Positions 1 through 10,200 of a stretch of DNA of 64,000 bases are shown in pieces (position 1 is the stretch's first letter; every line of letters begins with the position of its first letter). A model generated the notes under the pieces. That model worked only from the letters and a program-made list of their open reading frames with translations, had not been told where the DNA came from and ran no database searches. A program made the translations under genes and the position numbers. Origin of the DNA: Anaeramoeba flamelloides (taxonomy: Eukaryota; Metamonada; Anaeramoebidae); NCBI GenBank assembly GCA_027625915.1, contig JANTQA010000047.1:12028001-12092000 (forward strand), given 5' to 3'.

Positions 1-590
1 AATAGAAGTTATTTTGAGGGTTTTTCCAGTATTCTTATCTATAAAATATTTTCAAATTTCTTGGATCAGAATCATTTTTTCTAATTTTGTAAATTTTTGT
101 TTTCCTTTTTCAAATTTTTTTTTTCTTTTATTTTTCTTTCTTTTTTTCTTTTTCTTTCTTTTTTTTTTATTTTTCTTTCTTTTTTTTTTTATTTTTCTTT
201 CATTTTTTCTTTTTTTTGCAAAAGATTAAGTGGAAAAAAAATGATCTTCAAAAAGACAAATAATCACTAACAAAATTGAGACTCTATAATGTTTTTTAAA
301 ATGAATTTAATTATTTGCAAAATATCCTGTTCTTCAACTTTTTTTCAGTGAAAGTTCATTTAATAAAAATCATGTAATACTCATTTCAAAAATTGCAACT
401 CACTTTTTTGAGGTTTTTGGATTTTATTATTTTTAATTTTTAATATATCAGGTTTTTATATCTTGAGAATGATTTAAAAATGAATTATTGATCAAATTTA
501 ATTATTAATTGGTATTGAATACTAAAGAAGTATATTTTTTCAATTTATTATTTCAGGTGAGTAACAATTTATGAAATGGAGTTAAGAATC
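1..590 (+). repeat. Dispersed repeat family D, copy 1 (cut by window edge)
   Basis: Matches, in order, 26313-26895 (+) and 60025-60600 (-). Shared blocks are TCTTGGATCAGAATCATTTT, a long T/C-rich tract (about 110-220), TTTCAGTGAAAGTTCA, an ATATCAGGTTTTTATAT block and the right end TTATTATTTCAGGTGAGT. No coding capacity: the phenylalanine-rich reading frame at 14-229 is only the T tract. Confidence 0.8.
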
Positions 591-643
591 AGCCACTTAA
601 ATTATTAAAATTTATACTTTTTAGGAGCAGTAAAACTATTTAC

Positions 644-724
644 CTTCAATAACAATACACTTCAATTTTAAACTTCTCCATGGTTGATGCCCATCTATTA
701 ACAAATCTTTAGAATCAAAATCAT
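644..724 (-). CDS. Internal exon of an unidentified minus-strand gene
   Basis: An 81-nt open segment sits between a strong acceptor (a T run then AG, ending at 725) and a donor GTAAAT (from 643). It reads DFDSKDLLIDGHQPWRSLK then LKCIVIE, entering in phase 1 and leaving in phase 1. Its GC content is well above the flanks. I do not recognise the family. The next exon downstream would lie beyond the left edge or in the repeat at 1-590. Possible upstream coding stretches on the same strand are 1207-1330 (a lysine-rich 35-residue run ending in TAA) and 1717-1911 (64 residues), but I could not join them in phase. Confidence 0.4.
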
Positions 725-2167
725 CTAAAAAAAATATTAATAAGTGTAATCTTATATTTTGAATAAATATAGAAATAAATTACAAAATCACCAAAAACGA
801 AGATATATTCTCAATAATAATTTTTCTAGACCGATAAAAACATAAAATTAGGACGATTGTAATTTTCTTTTGATAAACATTTTAAATATTATTAAAAATA
901 ATATGTGTTGCTACTTTATAAAAAAAAAAATTCAAATGGTATAAAAATAATAAATAAAATTAAAACAATGAAAAATTATCCATTCGTGATCTATTTTGGA
1001 ATCAAGAGTAAATTTTAATAGAAATGAAAAAAAAAATCTAAATAAATAATAATTTAAATTTTTCTTAGATTTAATATTTTTTTTGTTGTATTTTTTTTTG
1101 TGTGTTTTTATTAAAGATTGTGCGAACAAAGAATTATTTAATTTTTCTATCAAAAATATTTTGCTGTTATGATGTAATTGTGTGTTATTGATTTGTATTT
1201 TTTTGTTTAATCGTCTTTCTTATTTGATTCTTCTTTCATCTGATCGATTTCGTTTTTTACTTTACTTTTCAAGGTATTCTTTATTAATAATGAGAGGAAA
1301 AAAAAAAAAAAAAAGTGTGTTTAATTATATATCAAACAAATAAAAATTAATAAGATTTTGAGGTTGTTTTGAAGAATGTAAGAGGATTTATAACATCAAT
1401 TCAAAAAAGAAATTTTTTTTTTTTATTGATTTGAGATTTTTTCTTTAAATAATAGATATCAATTAAATTAATATTTTATTTTTTAAGGGATTGGATCCAA
1501 CATAACATCCCCCTAAAATTGAAATATGTAACAATTTTTTTTAAAAAATATATTGGTACTCTGAAGTTTTAACCTCTCAATAAAATTGTTTAAAAAAATA
1601 AATAAATAATTTGATTTTTACTCATATTTACAATTAAATTTTCAAGAGAAAACAAAATAAAAAAAAAAATATAAAAGTAATTTTGTGAATTTTTTTTGAT
1701 TTTTTCAGTTCAGAAATCACCCTTTTTTGGAAGATGTTAAACTAAATACTTTGATACAATATTTATCAATTTTTCTATTTTGGTTATGTTGATATTCTTT
1801 CAAATTTGTAATCAAGTTAATAATGGTTTTGATTTTTTTGTTCAACTCATAATATAATCTAACAAATCTCAATATTATGGAAAACTGTGAGATTATATTG
1901 TATTCATACACAATATATTTCCAACGGTAATAATTGACTAAATTCTTGAGGTTTAAAATTAATCACTTTTGGATAGTGATTTAAATGTTAACATTATATT
2001 CATTAAATTTAAGTAAGAAAAACCTTTGTTGATCACCAAAAAACAGATATTCAAAAAAAAAAAATTGTTTTTTTGAAAATTGAAAAAGCAAAGGTAAATC
2101 ATTGGTCTGTAACCAAAGATTATGTTTTTTTCGAATTAATCAATTAAAAAATAATCCAAGTTGGAAA
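725..2167. other. AT-rich stretch, no confident gene
   Basis: Mostly A/T homopolymers and short low-complexity runs. Two weak minus-strand reading frames (932-1153 and 1717-1911) have plausible residue composition but no phase-compatible splice sites that I could chain to the exon at 644-724. Confidence 0.5.
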
Positions 2168-2253
2168 TGTCGTTAGGTTTTCCAGAATTTAAAAAAAAAT
2201 GAGTAAAATCTAAGATTTTTCTCTATTCTTTTGAATTCTGGAAAACCTAGACA
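2168..2253. repeat. Family A hairpin module, simple form
   Basis: Starts TGTCGTTAGG and ends CCTAGACA. The body is a near-perfect palindrome: TTTTCCAGAATTTAAA on the left answers TTTGAATTCTGGAAAA on the right, with AAAATCTAAGATTTT at the centre. Similar units lie at 2819-2896, 4818-4915, 14430-14495, 32555-32620, 39770-39842, 40046-40120 and 46950-47020. Confidence 0.8.
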
Positions 2254-2288
2254 CCCCACAGAATTATTTAAAAATAATTTTGATATAG

Positions 2289-2446
2289 GGAAATATTTAA
2301 ATTAACAAAAAAAAATAAGAATAATATCAAAGATATTATTCGTAACAAAGATTCATTATTTATCTTACCATTGGTTAATGATAAAGAAAATTATGATTCT
2401 TTATTAAAATTTCTAAACAAAAAATTAAAAAAAAAACAAACACTTG
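2289..2446 (+). mobile_element. LINE 3'-end remnant (C-terminal reverse transcriptase tail)
   Basis: An open frame contains DIIRNKDSLFILPLVNDKEN followed by YDSLLKFL. It parallels the translated tails at 2970-3090 (FIRKRDSLSLIALVDNKSMF) and 46800-46915 (TIQNKYFFVILSLVNYKEN). All three correspond to the segment after the Cys/His knuckle in the fuller copy at 55700-56572. It stops at the family A element that begins at 2447. Confidence 0.55.
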
Positions 2447-2636
2447 TGTCGTAGAGTGCCATAGAGTGCCTAGGTTTTCTTGAGGTTTTTTGTTTTATTT
2501 GTTAAGTGTTATAGGTTTTTTTGAGGTTTTCTATTTTATTTGTGAAGTGTTCTAGGTTTTTTTTTACTTTTAGAAAAACCCAACAAAAACTATTGATTTT
2601 CCAAATAAATAGAAAACTCAAAAAAAACCTAACGAC
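2447..2636. repeat. Family A composite hairpin
   Basis: Begins TGTCGTAGAGTGCCATAGAG, with the tandem 10-mer GTAGAGTGCC, and ends CCTAACGACA. Between are mirrored blocks of CTAGGTTTTTTTGAGGTTTT and its complement, each a separate stem. The same modules recur at 5028-5500, 14421-14767 and 46928-47290. Confidence 0.75.
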
Positions 2637-2659
2637 AGAAAATATTTAAAATAGAAAGT

Positions 2660-3105
2660 TTCAACATCTATTTTAAAATTAAGAAATTAGACTAATTATC
2701 TTAATAGATATTCTTATTTTATGAATAAAAATAAATCACAATTTTGTCAATTATGTAAAATAAATAAATATTTAGATATCATTGAAGATTTGGACCATTT
2801 TCTCTATGATTTTGTCTATGTTTTCCAGGATTCAGAAAAATTATGTAAAATCAAAGATTTTACTCTATTCTTTTAAATTCTGGAAAACCTGACGAATTGC
2901 CCAGCCTATGAAAATAATCGTAAAATCTGGATTTCTATATAAAAAAAATTAATTTTTCAATTATTTTAAATAATAATAATATTTCTATTTTTGATTTTAT
3001 TAGAAAAAGAGATTCATTATCTTTAATAGCTCTAGTAGATAATAAATCTATGTTTGAATCTTTTAAAAAATTTCTAAATTCAAGTTTCGGAATATGTGAA
3101 GTGCC
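2660..3105 (+). mobile_element. LINE 3'-end remnant interrupted by a family A hairpin
   Basis: The frame before 2818 reads LNRYSYFMNKNKSQFCQLC, then IIEDLDHFLYDF. The LINE copy at 56235-56370 reads GLNRYSYVTTKNKS and KCPNCNHPIEDIDHFLWDC, so the shared LNRYSY, KNKS, CxxC and EDxDHFL motifs establish a common origin. The hairpin at 2819-2896 splits it, and the tail resumes with ENNRKIW and FIRKRDSLSLIALVDNKSMF. Several in-frame stops show it is dead. Confidence 0.7.
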
Positions 3106-3121
3106 TAGGTTTTTTTTAAGT

Positions 3122-3256
3122 TAAACTATTTTTCAGCCAAAGGAGTCCAGTTGTAATGTGTAAATTACATGTGTTTAAAGGGTTTGCATAGATATTAGAA
3201 GAAATAAATTATTTTGGAAATTTTCAAAATTGAAATCATTTTTTCACATTTTTGCT

Positions 3257-3292
<36 letters not shown>

Positions 3293-3829
3293 CCTAATTC
3301 GGTTGCAAAAAATTTTTTTATTGCAAGATCAATAGTCACTTGGTAAAAATGTGTTATTCTAAGGTTATTGAAACTTTGAAAATGATTGTTGAGAAATCAT
3401 AGTCATTTCTATTGCAATTCTATTCGATCTTTGATCTTGATATTTGAATAATAAATGTGAAAATTTTTCACTTCATTTTCATTTCCGTTTTCAAAATAGA
3501 GACCACAAATACCAACACACTTCGTTTGGAGACTTGATTTCTAAAAGAAAAGTATGGAAAATGAAGTGGAAATTGTTTCCTATTTATTATTCAAATACCA
3601 GTAGAAGTTCAAAACGAACAATCTTGTTTTTCTCAATGGGGAAATAAGAATTTGAGTTTTTCAATTTTTAAGAAAATTTATTGATTAATTAGTTTTTTTT
3701 CAGACATATATCAACAATTCTTGAATGTATATTATTCTACTTATTTCTTATTTTTTCTTCAAAGGTCATTTATATAAAATAATTGATATTTGAAAAAAAT
3801 GTTGGGATACTTGACTCAAATAAAGTTTA
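3122..3829 (+). mobile_element. Family C DNA element (MITE), copy 1, with nested C2
   Basis: The left end TAAACTATTTTTCAGCCAAA mirrors the right end (reverse complement TAAACTTTATTTGAGTCAAG), giving terminal inverted repeats of about 28 bp with ends at TA. The 708 bp contain no transposase. Positions 3441-3598 are a second palindromic element (C2, ends TATTTGAATAATAAA) that is absent at the same site in the shorter copies at 19125, 35309, 47626 and 48180. The 67-residue reading frame at 3444-3647 is this repeat, not a gene. Confidence 0.85.
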
Positions 3830-4201
3830 GTTTAAATTTTCACAATCGATGAGTTTTACCCTTCAAAACAATTGAGATTATTGATAGCTTTTGAATTTGG
3901 TAAAAAAGAAAACAATTTTTTTTTTTCTATAGCTCCAATCCCTTAAGACAGAAGCATAATAAAAATCCTAAAAAAAAAAAAAATGTTGTTGTATTATTGC
4001 AAAATTCCAATATATTGTATTTAACATAATATGACAAATGTTTAAAAAAATTGAATGACAAAAACATAATCCTTTAAAATTAATTTTTTTTTTTTGAATT
4101 AATATTTAAAATAATTATACCACCAATGAATGAGTGGGAGAAGATTTAATCATAAACAAAAAAAAAAAAAAAATAGAAAAAAAAAAAAATAAAAATAAAA
4201 A

Positions 4202-7200
4202 TTATAAATTATTTACTGCTTTCATTAAACCTTTAATTCCGTATTTAATAGCTTCTTTTCCACCATTTTTAACTTGTTCATCAATTTTTTTTTCGTGTTT
4301 ATTTAAATAAGGTAGGATGATATTCTATTCCATCAATAATATAAATATAAAAAGAAAATAAATATTAGTTTTAATTAACAGAAAAAAAAAATCAATATTT
4401 CCCTTAGCAATACATATTGACCTAAAATTTTCTCAAGTTTGAAATAAAAAATTCAAAATGATATTAATTGGTTAATAAATATATTTTGTTATTTATCTTG
4501 GATCCAGATATTAATTCTTATAAAAATTTATAAGAGTTCAAAGATAAATTAATTAGATTATTGTATTTCCTTTTTTGATCTTATTTAAAAAAATTAAAAA
4601 TTTTTTTTTATCAATTTTTTTTTTGAAAAGATTTATATTTTATTTTGCATTTTTTTAAAATTAGAAATTTTCTTGTCAGAAATTTTTCATTAAAGTTTAT
4701 GGTTTGAAAACTTTATGTAATAAAGAAATAACAATAAAAAATTTATGGCAAAAAATACTTTATCTCGTAAAATATAGATATAAATTCGGGTACCTTGTGC
4801 GCCACTCTGAATGGTAGTGTCTATTTTTTTTTTTTTTTTTTTTTGATTTAAGGAATTGAGTAAAATGTTTGATTTTACTCAATTCTTTCAAATTAAAAAA
4901 AAAAACCTAACAACAGGAGAATACCAATTATTAATCATGGATTGTGGAATTTTGATTTAATTATTGATAATCTTTCTCTGGGTTTTTGTCTCTTCTGTGA
5001 ATTATGAGAATGTGGCGCCAAGTGTCCGTAGAGTTCCGTAGAGTGACTAGGTTTTTTTTTTTTTACTTTTTGTAATAAAACGAAAATTTATTTAAATTTT
5101 CTTTTTATTTCAAAAATTAAAAAAAAAAAACTAACAAGGGTGTCCTAGGTTTTCTTGATGTTTTCTGTTTTATTTGCGAAGTGTTCTAGGTTTTTTTGAT
5201 GTTTTCTGTTTTATTTGTGAAGTGTTCTAGGTTTTTTTGAAGTTTTATATTTTATTTCGAAAAACTATTGATTTTCCAAATAAACAAAAAACTCAAGAAA
5301 ACCTAACGAAAAGTGTCCTAGGTTTTTTTTACTTTTCAAAATAAACATAAAATTTTAATAAATTATCAGTTTATTTCGAAAAGTAAAAAAAAAAAACCTA
5401 ACGAAAATCTATTGATTTTCCAAATAAATAGAAAACTCAAAAAAACCTAATGGCAGTTTTCCAGAATTTAAAAGAATTGAGTAAAATCAAAAACAAGATA
5501 TTTTTTTCAATTTAAAAAAATAAATAATTCTAAAATTGTCAAAATAATTGATTACCTCTTTGAAAGATATTTATTAAATTTAAAATGCTTTTAAAATATA
5601 TTATTATAAATTCTTAACTGTATTAAAAAAAATATTTTTCAAATTTTTTATTATTAAATTTAAAAAAAATATTAATATAACCTGGAAAATTGGGGTTTTC
5701 AACTTAAATTATAAAATATTTTTAAAAATAATTATTGAGCAAAGATCTCTTATTAACCAATCATATTTATTCTTAGTGGAGTTCTTAAAAAGTGAATAAT
5801 TATTAAATGTTTAATTTTTTTGAACATTTTTTTTTCATCATAGTTCATACCAAAATTTTTAATACATCATTTCTTAATTTTGATTGATACCCTAATAAAA
5901 AAATATTTTTTTATAAAATTTTATAAACATGTTTTAATAACAGTTAAAAGTGTTGAAAATGTTCTAAAATTTTATGAAATTTTATAATAACAACTTTTTT
6001 AACATTTATTTTTGTTATAAAATGTGTTAAAAAATCCATAATATGTTATAAACCTGTTACAACGACATTTTTTTTTGATAAAAATATGGGAAAATCTCCT
6101 TATAAAATGGAATTTTGTTCTAAAAATGTTAGGTAGATGTTATTAAAAGTATTTTTTTTATTCGGAATAATTATTTGTTTATTTGTGAGTATTGTAAATA
6201 ATAAATAATTTGTTAAAATTACAATTAGTTAGTACCATTCAGAAAAAATTTTTTCAAATGGAAAAAAAATGTCAAATCAGTAGTAAGTGTTCTCATTTTC
6301 AAATGTTTTACAATGTCTTTTTTTGTTCATTTTAAAACAATAACCAAAGTCCAAAAATTGGATTGATCATAAGAATCAAAATATAATTCAAAACGACACA
6401 TAAAACCAAAATTTAAACATCTTCAATTTTCCCAATTTGAATTTTAATTTCAACCAAAGTAAAAGTGAATTTTTTGAGATTTTTTGATGATAGGATTTCT
6501 CGATTCATCTGAAATTGGCTTGAAGATTTTAATAATAGGCATTGATCCAGTTTAAGGGGTTTCGGTTTTAGATATCTTGATTGATCAGTGAAAAAAAAAG
6601 GAAAAATAATTGAAAAATTTTACTTTTCACAATACTCTTTTTATTAAAATCGATTTGACAATTTTTTTCCAGAACGGTAAGTTCTAATTTTGTATTTTCT
6701 GAGATAATCTATTTGATAAGAGTTTTTTTTTTTTTTCAATACTTGAATTTTTATATTGAAATTTTTTTTAATTGGGATTTGGTGTTAAGGATTTCAAAGA
6801 AAGTCTTTACCAACTGTTCAAAACATTTTTTAGTTCGGTTTTTCTTTTGAATACTTGTGTTTGTGGTTTAAAAGGGATATATGTTCTCAACTCATTTTTT
6901 TCTTTTAAATTCTTCATTAATTCCTTCATTTAGAAGTGTATTAAAAACGAAGGTGTGCTGAGACGAACAAAGAATTAATAATAATGATAAAAAAAATATG
7001 CAAAGTATCGTAGATAATGGACTAATTTCTCTTTATTTCTTTGAGTCTACGTGTGAAAAACTGAAAATAAGTGAAATTTTTTATCATACGTGAATGTTCA
7101 AAAATACCCGTGTTCATTGTATAAAACAGGTGCTTTTTTCTTATTCGTGTTCAAATAAAACCTCTAATCCACTAATTTGTTATACAATGGTATATATATA

Positions 7201-10200
7201 ATGACAATTCAGTTTTAAAGGTAAACTCCTTGATGTTTTTTGAGAAAATTTTTAAATAGGAATTGAATTTGTTAAAAATCTCTTATAATTTTTCCAATTT
7301 TTCTGAAAAATTTTTTTTTCAGATATTCCTTTCGCGACAAGTTCTGTGTTTTTTATTGTTTCTAATTTCCAGTAATCGGTGCCAAAAATAATATCCACTC
7401 TTATATAAATATTAAAAATTGGATGGGAAATGTTGATCAATAACCTAGAAAAGAAAAAAAAAATACCAAAGATAATAAACTGAAACGTTTTTTGCTTGTT
7501 GTGAATAAATAATTAAAAATCCATTAATTTTGGATTGAATGGAGTGGTTACTTGTTGAAATCTGGATTTAACAGGGTTAAAAAAAAAGTTTATATAATCA
7601 GTTTTTTGGATCCTAAGAGATTTATCTAAAATAGATTTGTATTGAAAAAACGAAATACCTTGAAATACTACAATTTTTCGAAGCATGAAGGTATTTATTT
7701 TTTTTATTTTTTTTTTGGGATAATTTTTTGGAAAACCATACTCTGTCAATTTTAAATTCTAAAAAGTATAAAAACATTATTTACTTTAGAGTAAGACTGA
7801 AAAACAGTATTTAATTGCTTTTTTTTTGGGGGGGGGGGTGAAATTTTTTCCAAAAGAATTAAATTTTTAATAGATATTGGGGATTTGGTACCCATTTTCA
7901 TTAATGAGGTTTACTTTTTGAGATTATTTATTGCCAAGTGTGTTTTTAAAATTTTCAAATAAACGCCGGAAAGAAAGGTATTTATAACTTGAATGTTTGG
8001 AAGTGGTTAGATTTTATCTTTTTTTGATTGAAGAAAATCACAAAAAAGAGACATTTAATTTCTCAACTGGTCGAAAGAATTGTTTAATTTCAATTTAGGT
8101 TTTAAAATTGTTTTGTTTTGGTGGGGTGTGTTCCACTTGGCACAGAAAAAAAGGAGTGTATTCTTTAAAGAAAAAAATTCAAATGGAATTTCAATTTTTA
8201 CAAAAAAATAAAATTAGTTTTCTTTATTTGTTCAAACTTTCGAGAAAAAAAATGAGAACTTCAACCCTTTTGGACTGATCTTTAAATTCATTTTGATTTT
8301 TCGTAATTAAAAATTATAAAAGGTTGAAAATATTTTTATTTGTTTTCAATTTTTAGCAAAAGATTCTGGAGGTTGTTGAACCAAAATAGTGAACTAAGAG
8401 TTGGGTTTAACAATATTCTAATTAAATTTTGATGTTTATATTTATTAAAAAAAAAATCTTTAAAAAAAGCATTGTATCCAGTATATTAAGGTATATATTC
8501 TTCTTGTCAAAAATATGTATATCAAAATTATTATCCTCCACTTCAAGGAAAAAATAAATTCTGAAGATTAAAGTTAATAAAAACTACATATTGGATTTCA
8601 GTTTTACATCTTTTATAAATTATTTTTTTCAAAGTGATGATAATTTTATGTAATTTTGAAAAGATAGCTATTAAACTCATTAAGATTCGAATACCTACCT
8701 TTTTCAAAATTACGGACTTTTGAAAAAAACAACTATTTTTGGTGTATTTTTTTTTGAAATTAGTTGCAACGAATGAACTTTGGTTTGAACATTAAGAATT
8801 GAAAAATACTAAATGTTAAAACAATTTCCCGAAAAAAAAACAGGAATATATATTAAAACTCAAATATGATTAAAAATAAAATGATAAAAAATATTACAAA
8901 AACAGAAAAAAAAATCATTTTTTCAATTTAATTTAAAGATATCCTCTGAAATAAATGTTTGATTTTATGTTAAAATCGAAAAAATATGATTTTTTTCGAC
9001 TATTAAAACAAATAGATTCAAATAATCTCTCCAATAAGTCAAATCTAAATTTCAAAAATTTTCCAATTAAAAATGAAAAAAATATAACTGAAAATTTTCA
9101 TTTTTTTTTTTTTTCAATTCCCATTAATATCTTCTAAAGTTATAAACTTTTTCCATAATTGTTCTGTATAATAATGTTTATTATATGATGGTATTTCAAA
9201 AATACAAAATTTATAGATTTTTTTTTGAAAAAATTTTCCGAGTTATGTTGTGCTGATATATAGACATATATTTTTATCCTAAAGCGATTGTTAAAAAAAT
9301 TAACTCTATTTCTAGATTAAAATTCACATATTTGATCTTTCATTTTTAGAATTTCTTTTTTAATATAGAAAACTTAAACAAACCAACACCATATTTACTT
9401 ATTGTTTTTTGTGGGTTTCTTTGATCATTTAATTTATAGGTTTTCAAGAAAAATAAAGCAGACTTTATATTTTGAAAATACCAGTTTAACAATTATTCAT
9501 ACCTTATTTTAACAGCTGTTGATTCAATCAAAGTAAAAATTACAGATTTGGTAAGAGTGTAAACACGTAGGTTCGATATTTGACTTTATCCTTGTGGAAA
9601 AAAAGTGAAGCATGGTTTTTCATTGGGAACATTAATAGAACCTGAAAATTCAAAGCAAGATCAATTAATAAAAGAATAAATAAATAAATAAAGACAAAAT
9701 GAAGGATTCAACACAATAACAGTTTTTTTAATACTGTCTTTTGGTATGGTCGGGTTTTTCTTTGATTGATCAATTATTAAAAATATCTTCAAAAAATTGA
9801 CTATTTTTGCGGATCTCCAAAACCACACCAAAAATTTCCATGAAAGGGGATTTAAAATGTGTTTATTGGATAAATTGAAAATAATAAACTAAATTTCAGA
9901 ATTAATTACCCAATTTTTTTTTATTTTTTTACTTTTTTTTATTTTATTTTTAGATGAAAAATAAATATTTCTAGTGTATAGAACTGAATATTAAAATTGT
10001 AATTTTTTTATTATATGAGATAACTTCAATTTATAAAAATATTTATTTTCAAAATTTGATTTTAGATGGGAAAATGATTTTGAAATGGAGTTTATAATGG
10101 ATTATTATTTGAAGTTAATTGGTTTCTTCTTTTTATTGATTTTACTTTTCGTTTTCAGGTTCTATTAATGTTCCCAATGAAAAACCGTGTTGAACTTTTT

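Noticed and set aside
14-229. Phenylalanine-rich frame; similar ones at 26328-26564 and 30441-30644
   Set aside because: Translations of T-rich tracts with no codon structure; the last is antisense to the G beta intron and first exon.
2168-2253. Hairpins considered as transcription terminators
   Set aside because: They are dispersed, end in TGTCG/CGACA and occur inside introns and LINE remnants; eukaryotic Pol II does not use them.
3444-3647. 67-residue reading frame, with near copies at 10223-10420 and 45105-45317
   Set aside because: All three are the same palindromic MITE (C2) read through; the shared protein similarity is repeat similarity.
7252-7749. Two-exon minus-strand gene
   Set aside because: Good acceptors but no donor of compatible phase, no family, and it lies inside a REEP intron; kept only as an uncertain note.
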